This document shows, piece by piece, positions 33,342 through 42,766 of a DNA stretch of 64,000 nucleotides. Both the position numbers and the translations under genes were made by a program. The DNA is taken from positions 54,364 to 118,363 of the forward strand of contig CALRQT020000010.1 in assembly GCA_943370385.1 (NCBI GenBank), written 5' to 3'. Every line of letters begins with the position of its first letter. Position 1 is the stretch's first letter. The notes under the pieces are model-generated. The model saw nothing but the letters and a program-made list of their open reading frames with translations. It made no database searches and was not told the DNA's origin. The stretch comes from BAIKAL-G1 sp943370385. GTDB taxonomy: Bacteria; Cyanobacteriota; Cyanobacteriia; PCC-6307; Cyanobiaceae.

Positions 33342-34741
33342 AGACCCCTGGCTCGCTCCAACAAGGCACTGGCCCTTTGCAAGCTTTCGGCATAGGTGCT
33401 GAGCAAGGCCTCGGTTTCCAATGTAGGTTTGGTCATCGCTGCAACCACCTCAGGCCACACCTGCACAGAATGCGATCGGGCGTCGGGGGCAATGGGGAGC
33501 ACGTCGGACTGGAGACGAAGCATCAGACGTTGAGCACGTTGCACCTGTTCGGACTGGGCCTGGGCGAGTTGATCAATGGAACGGGCCTTTAGAAAATAAT
33601 GCTCCAGTTCTTCCTGCACATTGTGGAGCTGTAGCAATGTAAGTTCGGCTTCCTCCCTCACATCCTGCAGCTCCGTGCCCCTGCTAGCGAGGCAATCCTC
33701 CAGCTCAGCTAGTCGCGGCTCATAAAGATTACGCAGAATCTCAAACTCCCGATCACGTGCCTCCAGTTGTTGCTGCTTCTCTGCAGTGGCTGAAGAGTAA
33801 TGCCCAAGCTCTTCCTGCACCTTGTGAAGTTGCAGCAGTGTGAGTTCAGCTACCTGCCTCACTTCGTGCAGCTCATTGTCTCTGCTGAACAGGCGTTGCT
33901 CGAGCTCAGCAAGTTGGGGTTCCAACCGCTCACGCAAACCCTTCAGTTGCTGATCGTGGGCGATCTCCTGGGCAGACTTGCTCCTCCGGAGGTCTTCCAA
34001 TTCACTATCTCGTATCTGCAACTGCCGTTGCTTCTCGTCGACAGCGTTGAAGTAATGCTCTAGCTCCTCCTTAACCTGGTGGGCTTGTAACAAAGAGAGT
34101 TCCGCAACCTCCCTCGCCTCCCGTAGCTCCGTGTGCAGAGAAGCAAGGCGGTGCTCTAATTTCGGTGCAGCCGCTTCAACACGCAGGCTCGCAAGGAAGG
34201 CCTGCAGCAGAGCCTCTGTGCTCTGACCAGCCAGTTGCAAGCGCTCGCTATAGTGCCAATCAGGATCACGACCAAACAACACAGCGCGGAGTTCAAGATC
34301 ATAATAACAGTCTAGAATCGCAGGTTGGGCCTCAAGGATCTTCAGAACAACCGAAGCCAGTAGGGGCGGGATAGACAGAGATGAAACAGGGGAAGGGGTG
34401 ACAGTGTCCCCGCCCTCCAGCCAAGTACGCAAACCATGAGAACCCAGCAATTGCAACTGGGAGATCGCCAAGAGTGGCTGGCCTGAGTGGTCCGACAGTT
34501 CAAGCAGTCGGCGAAAGCCAGACAGTAAGCCAAGTGCTGTGAGCCCCTGGAAATCGGAGGCTGTCCCAGCCAAGCAGAGAAGTTGATCCGGGCTATCGTA
34601 CAGGAGCAGGCAATCTGCTTCGGGAGGAGTCGATTCGTGCTCAGGCCAGCGTTGCAGACCCGCGTCGCTGAGCATGCTGCTAACAGGTGCAGAAGGCGGG
34701 AACGGCGAGAACCAGTAGCGCATGGTGATAAAGACCAGCAA
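33338..34741 (-). CDS. Coiled-coil protein with repeated ELTLLQLHxVQEELEHYF motif
   Basis: A 467-residue protein. A globular N-terminal part (about 1-190, with CYYDLELRAVLFGRDPDWHYSERLQL) is followed by a long helical section (about 195-400). That section holds three copies of a motif close to AELTLLQLHKVQEELEHYF (the first is AELSLLQAHQVKEELEHYF), spaced roughly 80 residues apart and separated by EKQQQLEARDREFE-type heptads. The motif recurs in cyanobacterial cell-surface gene clusters, to my knowledge without a defined role. ATGs at 34741 and 34723 are both possible starts. The gene overlaps the preceding plus-strand gene by 4 nt. Confidence 0.72.
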   Translation of the reverse strand: MLVFITMRYWFSPFPPSAPVSSMLSDAGLQRWPEHESTPPEADCLLLYDSPDQLLCLAGTASDFQGLTALGLLSGFRRLLELSDHSGQPLLAISQLQLLGSHGLRTWLEGGDTVTPSPVSSLSIPPLLASVVLKILEAQPAILDCYYDLELRAVLFGRDPDWHYSERLQLAGQSTEALLQAFLASLRVEAAAPKLEHRLASLHTELREAREVAELSLLQAHQVKEELEHYFNAVDEKQRQLQIRDSELEDLRRSKSAQEIAHDQQLKGLRERLEPQLAELEQRLFSRDNELHEVRQVAELTLLQLHKVQEELGHYSSATAEKQQQLEARDREFEILRNLYEPRLAELEDCLASRGTELQDVREEAELTLLQLHNVQEELEHYFLKARSIDQLAQAQSEQVQRAQRLMLRLQSDVLPIAPDARSHSVQVWPEVVAAMTKPTLETEALLSTYAESLQRASALLERARGL

Positions 34742-35669
34742 TCATGATGGACAGCTTAGCGGAAATTGTACATTTTATGTCCGAGATCGTCAGGAAAGAG
34801 ATCAAGGTGGTGCTATTTGACGAAGAACCGACATGCCCCATTGGCTACACGATGCACGCCCTTCGCTCCAAACCATCAAACACAGTGGTGGAGAAAGCTT
34901 CCATATCGGGAACCAAGGGAGTGGGTGGTAACATTACAACAGAGTAAAGTAGGGGAATTGAGCTTGAGAATCTGATTAGCTCATTCTGGGGCCTGCCAGC
35001 CCGCGTCAGAATAGGTGCCAAACAGCTGGAACCATGGGAGGCGGTGCAACGACCCGATGCTGTCAGCCCGAAAAGTCATCGTGAAGAAGCATTTGGGCAG
35101 AAAGAGCTATGCTACTCGCAGGAGCAGACTGATCTGAACAGTGCCAAAGTTACATGAAAGACCTACGGGAAGGCCGTTCAGGAGGTAATATCACACAAGA
35201 ACGCATCGAACCACATGAACAGCTCGTTTGAGGACGAGGTGGCCTTGATTGACCGGCGCTTGCCAAGCACCAAACGGGTGATTCAAGCAGTGCGAGCACA
35301 TTGGGCAAAGATCACTAAGGGACCACAAACCTATTTCTGCATCTGCCAAAAACCCTCCAATAAGGCCGTTTGGTTACCGGTAGTCGCCGAGCGTAATTCG
35401 AAAACTACGTTGTACACCTCACGCATCCGCGGCTTGGCGAACAAAGTTGGCAGCAATCACCTCGTGATGGCCTGGGACTTCTTCTTAGCAGGTGCGATCT
35501 CCGTTCCAATTGATCAGACAACTTGCCAATGCAATAAAATGCAAGACCAACACAGCAATCAACGAGAAAAGGAATATGTGCTCTTAGAAAGCCATTTAGG
35601 CTCGAGCCATTCAGCACAATCATTGCCAATACCAAGGATAGGCAAATCGACCCACCACACGTACCTCTT
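34742..35669. other. Long region without a recognisable gene
   Basis: About 930 bases with short open frames only. A frame at 35215-35673 has no family resemblance I can see, and the frames before it are broken by stops. Two short stretches (about 34921-34946 and 35168-35200) both read GGNIT followed by T/Q-E, possibly remnants of one duplicated or decayed element. It marks the boundary from GC-rich capsule core genes to AT-rich variable genes. Confidence 0.5.
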
Positions 35670-37409
35670 ATGAACAAGAATAAACAGCTTGCAGCCAAAA
35701 ATATGTCAGCAACGGCCACGAGCGCTTCGCTATCAGCCGAAACCACCTTCAACCCCGAGAAGGGTCTGTGGATAGATCTAGAATTCCTCAATAAACAGGT
35801 TGAAGCACAACCAGCCATTTCCGATGATCTCATCAACAAAGACCCACTCGAATGGAGCAAAGATGAGCAAATTAGAATAGCTAAATTATACATTGACGCA
35901 GCTCGCGATCCGAAGGTTTTGCTTCTAAATAGATGGTTTGATGTCGAAAGCTACCTAATTATCCGCCCAGACGTCGCACAGAGTGACGCCAATCCTTCAT
36001 TTCACTACTTTTCATGTGGGTACAAAGAAGAAGCAACAATGGCCAACACCGAACCCAGTCTCAGTGAAAAAGTACTAAGAAAAAGGGCCAACATAGACAT
36101 ATCCAAGCAACCCTTTAGCCCGAGCGCCATACACAAAGAATGGACACATGGGGTGACAAACTCAATAGAAATATCGAGCGCAGCCAAGCTTGCAGAGCTG
36201 ATTTCACTGCTAATACCGGCAACATCCACGATCGTCATTTCCTTTTCTCACGACAATGCATACGCCAGCACAGGGGGCATTCAAAAGATTATCCGCGAAG
36301 AAACCGAATCTTGCTCCAAGAATGGAATAGCATATATACTCATATCACCCACAAATCCCATTCCGTTTCCCCTTGAGTCCCTAGGCGATAGCGCCACCAA
36401 TGGGGCCACCGCTTTGGTATCAATAAATGGCCAAGCCCACGGGACCATAATGCAGTCAGCGATTAGCATCCTCGCAAGGTATCTCGACACGAAAGAAAGG
36501 AGAACATATTTGATTATTCACCACTTTTTCGGATTTAGATTGAAAAGCATCTCGACATGCATCAGCCACTACTCCAGAATCCAAAGAGCATTTTGGTGGG
36601 TTCACGACTACAGCACAAGTTGCATAAGCTACACTCTTCTTTTTAACAAAACATTGGCATGCGGCTCACCTCCACCCGATTCCAAACAATGCAATCTCTG
36701 TGAATACGGAATCCATCGAAGCAACTACTTAACAAGTCTCGCAGAGATAACTAGAATCAAGGGTCTTCAGTTTATATACCCTTCACAAGTGGCACTTGAG
36801 GTCAGCAGGCGTGGTCACAGAACAATACCTGATCACGCTGTAGAGAGAGTGCTACCTCATGGCAGGCTAAGGATTCAATCAATAAAACAGAAGACAGTAA
36901 AGCTCCCAGAAAGAAAGATTAAGATCGGATATATAGGATCCCCTGAAAGACACAAGGGATGGGACGAGTTTAGCGCCCTTGCCAATGACCACAGACTAAC
37001 GGAGAACTATGATTTTATACAGATTGGCACAATGCCTGCAACTCAAAACATAAAATTTGCCCTGGGCGATGGCAGGACAAAAACAAGCTCTGCCGAAACA
37101 GTATTAAGGGAAAATCATATAGACTATGCTTTCATTTGGCCACTTTGTCCTGAAACATTCTGCTTCGTTGCTTACGAGGCCGCAGCGGCCAATTGTCACA
37201 TCCTGACAAATAGTGGCTCAGGAAATATAGCGCGAGATATGCCGCGCGAAATCACAACCACCTTTGATGACATAGACAGTGTATTATGGTTTTTTCTAGA
37301 ACAGAAGAAAAAAGGCTTTGCAAACATATCCTATGCAGACAGCGCCGCATTCATTGGTTCAAACTACTCAACTTCGCTTGTGAGTGGCCAAGAGGAGGAT
37401 GAAAGATGA
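35670..37409 (+). CDS. GT4-like glycosyltransferase with N-terminal extension
   Basis: A 579-residue protein with AT-rich codon use unlike the core genes. The C-terminal half has a GT-B donor-domain layout: KIKIGYIGSPERHKGWDEFSAL, then PETFCFVAYEAAAANCHILTNSGSGNIA, with the glutamate of the E-x7-E region in ETFCFVAYEA. The middle contains SFSHDNAYASTGGIQKIIREE (acceptor-side Gly-rich loop) and a Cys cluster near ACGSPPPDSKQCNLCEYG. The N-terminal roughly 150 residues have a WFDVESYLIIRPDVAQSDANP-FHYFSCGY segment typical of bacterial surface-sugar enzymes. It is translationally coupled (ATGA) to the next gene. Confidence 0.75.
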   Translation: MNKNKQLAAKNMSATATSASLSAETTFNPEKGLWIDLEFLNKQVEAQPAISDDLINKDPLEWSKDEQIRIAKLYIDAARDPKVLLLNRWFDVESYLIIRPDVAQSDANPSFHYFSCGYKEEATMANTEPSLSEKVLRKRANIDISKQPFSPSAIHKEWTHGVTNSIEISSAAKLAELISLLIPATSTIVISFSHDNAYASTGGIQKIIREETESCSKNGIAYILISPTNPIPFPLESLGDSATNGATALVSINGQAHGTIMQSAISILARYLDTKERRTYLIIHHFFGFRLKSISTCISHYSRIQRAFWWVHDYSTSCISYTLLFNKTLACGSPPPDSKQCNLCEYGIHRSNYLTSLAEITRIKGLQFIYPSQVALEVSRRGHRTIPDHAVERVLPHGRLRIQSIKQKTVKLPERKIKIGYIGSPERHKGWDEFSALANDHRLTENYDFIQIGTMPATQNIKFALGDGRTKTSSAETVLRENHIDYAFIWPLCPETFCFVAYEAAAANCHILTNSGSGNIARDMPREITTTFDDIDSVLWFFLEQKKKGFANISYADSAAFIGSNYSTSLVSGQEEDER

Positions 37410-38302
37410 GCAGCAAACGTGCGGTTTTCACAAGCTGCAACCTGGCCTATTTAGATAGGGCTCTAGTTTTAGCGGAATCCTTCAAAAAGAATAACAACGA
37501 TGTTGATTTTATTCTTATTCTATCGGATTATGTGGACGAGGCCGTATTCAACAGTGCTGCAATGAGTTGCTTCGATACAGTTATCGACATCGAAGGTATT
37601 GGAATCCCTGACTTCCATAACTGGTCAGGTCAGTTTAGCGTGGTAGAACTTTGCACTGCAGTAAAGGGCTACGCTTTCCTACATATATTTAGCATGGGAT
37701 ATGAACGGATCATTTATTTAGACCCCGAGAGTGCCTGCCTCTCTTCCCTTGAATTCTTATTCAAGGAGCTCTTGGAATACTCGATCCTACTTACACCACA
37801 CCAGTTGAAGCCAGCGCAGACCAAACAAGAATTTATCGACAATGAACTTTGCTCATTCAAGCATGGAATTTTCAACCTTGGCTTTCTCGGATTAAATAAG
37901 AGCGATGAGGCTAGCAAGTTTCTGCAATGGTGGGCCGACAGGCTTTATTTGTATTGCCGAGAAGACACAGCGAACGGAATTTTTACAGATCAGAAATGGT
38001 GCGATGCAGTGCCTGCGTTTTTTGATAATTACAAGATAGTTAAGCATCCGGGGTGCAATATGGCGAGCTGGAATCTCTGCGAGAGAAAAATCACATTTAA
38101 AGGGGGATCGCTTTTAGTCGACGATCACTATCCTTTAGTTTTTTATCATTTCACAAAGTACTTTGGTCCAGGAATTGAAATGACCAAACGATACGTGTCT
38201 AGCATAGAGGGTATAGCCGTGTGGAATTGGTATGGGAGGCTTATCAAAGAAGCCAGAATGAAATACCAGGAGCCAACTAGGCAAGGGAAATACCAACTTT
38301 AA
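37406..38302 (+). CDS. GT-A fold glycosyltransferase-like protein
   Basis: A 298-residue protein. The N-terminus reads RAVFTSCNLAYLDRALVLAESF, then GYERIIYLDPESACLSSLEFLF, where DPE stands in for the DxD metal site, and FKHGIFNLGFLGLNKS. It ends with a WNLCERKI and HFTKYFGP region. The pattern fits GT8-like or DUF-type transferases found in polysaccharide clusters. The donor is unknown. It overlaps the upstream GT4-like gene by 4 nt. Confidence 0.72.
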   Translation: MSSKRAVFTSCNLAYLDRALVLAESFKKNNNDVDFILILSDYVDEAVFNSAAMSCFDTVIDIEGIGIPDFHNWSGQFSVVELCTAVKGYAFLHIFSMGYERIIYLDPESACLSSLEFLFKELLEYSILLTPHQLKPAQTKQEFIDNELCSFKHGIFNLGFLGLNKSDEASKFLQWWADRLYLYCREDTANGIFTDQKWCDAVPAFFDNYKIVKHPGCNMASWNLCERKITFKGGSLLVDDHYPLVFYHFTKYFGPGIEMTKRYVSSIEGIAVWNWYGRLIKEARMKYQEPTRQGKYQL

Positions 38303-38440
38303 AAAGTTCTTAATCATGATGGGGCGAAGCTCCCGGGTCGGCCAAGAATGGATCCAATCGCATTAGCGACTATTAATACACCTGAAAAATGGAATGACAT
38401 CAATCTAATGAATATCCATTCTCCCTTATGTCTGAAAAAT

Positions 38441-38600
38441 TGACGCCTCTCCCTCCCGACCGTTTCAACCATCAGGGGGCCTAATGGAGTGATCAATGTA
38501 TCGTTACACCCCCTCTGCCAAGAAAGATGACGCCTCTCCAACCCAACCAGTACCACCCACCAGGGGGCTTGATGGAGCAGAGCAATGCGTCGTTACAGCG
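38441..38600 (+). repeat. Two imperfect about 70-bp direct repeats at the IS3 left end
   Basis: Copy 1 (38441-38510) and copy 2 (38529-38600) share tgacgcctctcc, cagggggc, taatggag/tgatggag and tcgttaca blocks in the same order. Copy 2 spans the start codon of the OrfA gene, and copy 1 likewise encodes an M-YRYTPSAKK start, so the left end of the insertion sequence is duplicated. Confidence 0.7.
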
Positions 38601-39091
38601 AGATGGTCAAAACTGATGTGAAAAGGCGGATGAGTCCTCCTGCGCGTCAGAGCGTGACTCAGATTTCCAAGGAGCTGGGGATCCAGATCGCCACCCTGTA
38701 CGCCTGGAGGAAGACCTGGCGGTTGCAGGGGGAAGTGGTTACGGCATCAGAGAAGGCCCCAGAAACCTGGAGCACTCCCGACAAGTTCACGGTGGTGCTG
38801 GAGAGCGCCGGTCTTAACGCCACTGAACTGGGTGCGTTTTGTCGTGAACGGGGCCTGTACCCCGAGCAGGTGGACCGTTGGCGCCAGGCCGCTCAGGATG
38901 CCAATGCCAATTCGATGCTGACCATGGCCGACCAGAAGGACCTGGAGAAGCGCCACCAGCAAGACCAAAGGGAGATCAAACGTCTGCAGCAGGAACTGCG
39001 CCGTAAGGACAAGGCCCTAGCGGAGGCAGCGGCACTACTGATGGCGTCAAAAAAGATCCAGGCCTACTGGGGAGAGGACGGGGAGGACTGA
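38585..39091 (+). CDS. IS3-family transposase OrfA
   Basis: A 168-residue DNA-binding protein. It has an N-terminal helix-turn-helix (QSVTQISKELGIQIATLYAWRKTW), a second HTH-like block (LESAGLNATELGAFCRERGLYPEQVDRWRQA) and a leucine-zipper-like C-terminus (DQREIKRLQQELRRKDKALAEAAALL) as in IS3 OrfA proteins. It appears intact, but its OrfB partner downstream is frameshifted and truncated, so this element cannot move on its own. Confidence 0.87.
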   Translation: MRRYSEMVKTDVKRRMSPPARQSVTQISKELGIQIATLYAWRKTWRLQGEVVTASEKAPETWSTPDKFTVVLESAGLNATELGAFCRERGLYPEQVDRWRQAAQDANANSMLTMADQKDLEKRHQQDQREIKRLQQELRRKDKALAEAAALLMASKKIQAYWGEDGED

Positions 39092-39592
39092 CCAGCCCAG
39101 ACGATCGTCGCAAGGCCCTAGAGATTCTTGATGGCGCCGTCTGTGTCGTTGCCAGGGCGCATGAAGTGGCCGCCAAGCTTGGGGTGGGGCTCACCCACCC
39201 TCCAGCGCTGGCGGCGGCAGTTTGCAGGCGGAGGAGATGGCACTGATCGCCGAAAAGGCAGCCAGCGTCACGTGGCCCACCGCCTCAGCGACGAGGAACG
39301 CCAACGGATTCTGCTGACGTTCAACCAGCCGGAGTACGCCTCGCTGCCTCCGGGGCAGATCGTCCTTGTCTTGGCCGATCGTGGCCTTTTTAACTCCTAC
39401 GAAGAAGACTTCGACTACGGCTCAGAGCGCAGCTTTTACAGGGTGTTGCACGCCCATGGCCAGGCCCATCGCCGAGGAAGGGCACGGCTGCCCCAGGAAC
39501 CCAGACCCGTGCCGCGGTTACGGGCTGATGGCCCCAACCAGGTCTGGAGCTGGGACATTTCCTATCTGCCCACTAGCGTCAAAGGGATCTAG
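39092..39592 (+). pseudogene. IS3-family OrfB, 5' part (frameshifted, premature stop)
   Basis: An OrfB beginning is read as SPDDRRKALEILDGAVCVVARAHEVAAKLGVGLT in one frame. Near 39190 it continues in another frame as TLQRWRRQFAGGGDGTDRRKG, SFYRVLHAHGQAHRRGRA and PNQVWSWDISYLPTSVKGI, the first catalytic Asp region (WSWDI) of the DDE domain. A TAG at 39590-39592 ends it, and what follows does not match the same IS subgroup. Confidence 0.82.
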
Positions 39593-39993
39593 TTGTACCT
39601 CTGCCTGGCCATCCTTGTGGGCAGGCGCTTCAGGGCCAAGAACGTGGTGGCGGTCTTGGAGGAGCTCACTAGTCTCGCCCCGGCCACGGCGTTCATACGC
39701 AGCGACAAAGGCCAGACTTCATCGCCTAGGCCCTACTGGACTGGTGCGAGGCCAGCACCACCACCAGCACGGCCTAAATCGCGCCGGGATCACCATGGGA
39801 GAACAGATTCGCCGAGTCGTTCAACGGCCGGGTTAGGGATGAGTTACTGAACACGGAGTTGTTCACCACAGCTCCAGAGGCGCAGATCCTGGCCGATCGC
39901 TGGCCAACGCAGTTACTAAGTACCCTCAGGCCGTATTCGGCCCTCCAGGGGCTATCGCCCCTGGAGGGCACTCAACAGGAAGCTGCAGCATAA
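39593..39993 (+). pseudogene. IS3-family OrfB C-terminal remnant of a different subgroup
   Basis: Two frames together give FRAKNVVAVLEELTSLAPATAFIRSDKG, then (with stops) ALLDWCEAS, IAPGSPWENRFAESFNGRVRDELLNTELF and LRPYSALQGLSPLE. This is the 3' half of an IS3-type DDE domain, but of the ENxFAESFNGR subgroup and not of the WSWDISYLP subgroup fused upstream. At least one frameshift and two stops make it inactive. Confidence 0.78.
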
Positions 39994-40004
39994 CCACAAC
40001 CCAC

Positions 40005-40460
40005 TCTCATAAGGCCTGGACCGATGAAGAGGGACACGTCAGACCCACCAAGCGTGCACTTCCTATACGGCGATCCACACCGACCCCATCACCTATCAAA
40101 GACTTCCGCCAGCGTTTGGGGGAACGCAGGCAGTTGCCGATCACACCGCAGGCCCTCGCTAGGCCAGCGCCCGCAGCAGGGCCTCGCCAATCAGCTCGAT
40201 CACCTTCCGCAGGTGCAAGGCACTGGTTAGCCTTCCTTTCCTGTTCATGGGCACAGAAGGGATCCCACTTTTTTCGCAGCACCGGCAATGCCACTGCCTG
40301 AGCAAGGGCCTTCTCCTTGCGCTGCAGCTCATTTCACTACTTCGGAGAAGCCTGCGGCTAGTCGGCTTTGATCTCCCGCTGGCCCTGGGCGCGGAGCTTC
40401 TGGTGCTCCTTCTGGTCGGCCAGCGTAAGCACCGAAAGTCTCGTCTGTCATCTCAGAGGG
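40005..40460 (-). pseudogene. IS3-family OrfA/OrfB junction remnant
   Basis: The minus strand reads LTLADQKEHQKLRAQGQREIK, then with stops LQRKEKALAQAVALPVLRKKW, and further on GLARACGVIGNCLRSPKRWRKSLIGDG. These parallel the OrfA C-terminus at 38.9-39.1 kb and the OrfB N-terminal helix-turn-helix. It is inverted relative to the 38.6-kb element and heavily decayed. Confidence 0.7.
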
Positions 40461-40590
40461 GCTAGTATCATGCAACTTCCCAGAGAAGGTGACATACCCA
40501 ATGGCAGCCTGCTTCGCCTTGGCTGGCTGCGGGTAAGTGAACATGTTGGTAGATTGGCTAGTAAGTTACTTGCCCCAATGGGTGAATGCG

Positions 40591-41301
40591 ATGCTTGACC
40601 TCGACATCTTATTTGACCATCTACCGAAATGCGGGGGCAACACGCTGGGGCAGCTGATAGCATCTCAATACCGGAGCGAACAAATTTATGCGATATCTGG
40701 AAGGCCTCAAGCAGATTTAGAAAAATTCATCGATCTTACCCCCGAAAAGAAGGCTGATTATCGCTATATTTGGGGTCACGAAGCCCACTCTCTTCTGCCA
40801 CACCTGGAAAAGTCCTACAAGTTAATTACTCTCTTGAGAGATCCCATTGATAGAATCGTCTCCTATTATCACTGGGCCAAACGCGACCCTGATCACTATC
40901 TGCACGATCTTATTGTTGGAAATGGCCTGAGCCTGATCGTCTTTGCCACCTGCGGAGTCTCTGCTGAACTGAGCAATTTCTACACATGCCACTACGCCAA
41001 TCGAGCTCTGGATGAAGTTGGAGAGGATCCCTGGGGTTCCTTGAAGCTTGCACAGGACACACTGGCTCTTTATGACCACATTGGCTTTACCGAAAATCTT
41101 GACTCCTTTATCTTGCATCTTTCCGAACTGTTGCCAGCTTGTTACTCCTACGATGGGGCGCATCTTAACAAAACCCTTGACCGCCCAGGCCTCGATAGCC
41201 TTACCAAACATGAGCGCGAATCCATCGCCGCGGCGAACGACCTTGATATAAAGCTGTATAAATATGCCCTGTCACTCAGGGCTGATTCAAAGTTGTGTTA
41301 G
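40591..41301 (+). CDS. Sulfotransferase family protein
   Basis: About 236 residues from the ATG at 40591 (a further in-frame ATG at 40537 lies in remnant DNA). The 5'-phosphosulfate loop is FDHLPKCGGNTLGQLI, and the 3'-phosphate site is LITLLRDPIDRIVSYYHWA, both typical of PAPS-dependent carbohydrate 2-O-sulfotransferases. It would sulfate the surface polysaccharide. It is flanked on both sides by IS3 remnants, suggesting recent acquisition. Confidence 0.83.
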   Translation: MLDLDILFDHLPKCGGNTLGQLIASQYRSEQIYAISGRPQADLEKFIDLTPEKKADYRYIWGHEAHSLLPHLEKSYKLITLLRDPIDRIVSYYHWAKRDPDHYLHDLIVGNGLSLIVFATCGVSAELSNFYTCHYANRALDEVGEDPWGSLKLAQDTLALYDHIGFTENLDSFILHLSELLPACYSYDGAHLNKTLDRPGLDSLTKHERESIAAANDLDIKLYKYALSLRADSKLC

Positions 41302-41494
41302 GAGTAGGTTTTGGCCGGCAGCGTGCCATTGCCAGCTGCCCGGTGTCAACTACGTAGGGTGATCACGATGCTCACGCCGGTACATGTGGAAAACGCTGGT
41401 CAGCTTTTGGGCGCATATGAGCCCAATTCCGCATATTTTGCCGCCATAAATCGCTCACATCCCCTGCGCTGCAGTTGGTCTGAAAATCTTTAGG

Positions 41495-42060
41495 CAGCCC
41501 TACCTGCCACCAATGTCCGGGGCGTCTGGCTATGCCTCGATCTGGCGATCGACGGCTGGAGCCGCAAGCTGGTGGCCTGGGATGTCGCCAAATGCGAGGA
41601 TCTAGCCATTGCAGCAGATCTGGTGAGCAGGGCTTGCCTGAGAGAGCGGATCAGCAATTGGCGCCCGCAGCCGCTGATCCTCCATGTGGACAACGGCAAT
41701 GCACTAGCCGCAGGCTTTTCGAAGAGTTGCGTGCCGCAACGCTGGAGAGCCGGTTGGAGGAGCTGGGCGTGCTCAGATCGTTCTCTAGGCCAAGGGTGTC
41801 CAACGACAACCCATACTTGGAATCTCTATTCCGAACGGCGAAATATCGGCATCTCCGTTGTGACGCCCCACCAGCGCCACAACGGAGATGCTTTGGAGAT
41901 CTGCCGCCACCGGGCTGTTAACTACGAACAGGCACGACAGAGAAACCCACGCCGCAGGGTACGATCCAAGAGCTGTTGGCGACAGCCGGAGGTGGTCTGG
42001 ATTAACCCGCCATCGCATGCAGAGGACACAGAAACCGCTACCTTGGCAATGACCGCTTGA
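41495..42060 (+). pseudogene. IS3-family OrfB 3' remnant with frameshift and deletion
   Basis: It reads LPATNVRGVWLCLDLAIDGWSRKLVAWDV and LILHVDNGNA (second catalytic Asp). It then shifts frame to RAATLESRLEELGVLRSFSRPRVSNDNPYLESLFRTAKYR, and after a deletion returns as ISVVTPHQRHNGDALEICRHRAV through the normal C-terminus. It belongs to the same subgroup as the 5' OrfB fragment at 39.1-39.6 kb, with about 1.9 kb of unrelated DNA between the two halves. Confidence 0.82.
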
Positions 42061-42124
42061 TCAGCGGCAGCGGCGTCATCTTTCCTGGCAGTCACCGGTG
42101 GAGGTGGTGATGCCCAAAGATTTC

Positions 42125-42766
42125 CTAAATAAAGTCTTGAATATTAGCAATAGCTTCTCGAAGCGTGCCGGAGCGCTGACGAACAAGGGGCGTGGAAAAT
42201 GAGTAAGAAGAATTAACTGCGATATTCTCGCAAATATAATTACATATATAGCTAGTGTGAGCCACCAATGCTTCGTATGCGACAGAAACCCCTCCTGTTG
42301 ATAAGGCAAGATTTTCCAAAAATAAATCCATCTGCTCCCAGGCTAAGGCTGATTGGGTGCACGCTTTGGCATCAAAATTGAAAGATGTTTTCGAATAGGT
42401 GTTGCCAGTACTTTGCCAGACATCGTTTAATTGCGCCAATGACATTGATACATACTGATCAATGGGATTCTGTCGTTTGATATGAATGCATTTAGATCCA
42501 CTTTCGCCAACCCATTTGGTCATCGCATCTCTGTCAGAAGAAAAATGATGCAACGACAACTTAAAACCCAAGGCGAGCATATTTGGCGAAGCCTGATTAA
42601 TAAAGTCAAATACTTCTGCAGGTTTTGCGTGAACGCCACTCTGATTAAACTGCTGACCAATATGCAGCAACTCACCCATGCAGACGACTTCAGGGTGAGA
42701 ATCCAATAAGGTTTGAAGAAGGCTGCTTCCGCAGCGTCCCGTATAGATAATTACAAACTTTTGCAT
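42125..42766 (-). CDS. Sulfotransferase family protein (second type)
   Basis: A 213-residue protein. The N-terminal phosphosulfate-binding loop is IIYTGRCGSSLLQTLLDSHPEVVCMGELLH. The 3'-phosphate region is KCIHIKRQNPIDQYVSMSLAQ, where Arg and Ser positions are kept although the motif is diverged. It is AT-rich. It is likely a PAPS-dependent sugar sulfotransferase of the Stf0/LpsS-like sort. The OrfB remnant upstream on the other strand ends 65 nt before its stop codon. Confidence 0.78.
   Translation of the reverse strand: MQKFVIIYTGRCGSSLLQTLLDSHPEVVCMGELLHIGQQFNQSGVHAKPAEVFDFINQASPNMLALGFKLSLHHFSSDRDAMTKWVGESGSKCIHIKRQNPIDQYVSMSLAQLNDVWQSTGNTYSKTSFNFDAKACTQSALAWEQMDLFLENLALSTGGVSVAYEALVAHTSYICNYICENIAVNSSYSFSTPLVRQRSGTLREAIANIQDFI

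Noticed and set aside
34744..34947. Open frames of 60-70 codons next to the coiled-coil gene
   Set aside because: No family resemblance, no coding periodicity that I can see, and the neighbouring frames are interrupted.
35215..35673. Open frame of 152 codons
   Set aside because: No recognisable domain, no ribosome site and amino-acid use unlike its neighbours; kept only as part of the unexplained region.
40024..40598. Several plus-strand short frames in the remnant region
   Set aside because: They are the wrong strand of the IS3 remnant at 40005-40460 and have no independent support.
41311..41493. Small open frame before the OrfB remnant
   Set aside because: Its end (CSWSENL) is the decayed WSWDI start of the transposase; there is no independent gene.
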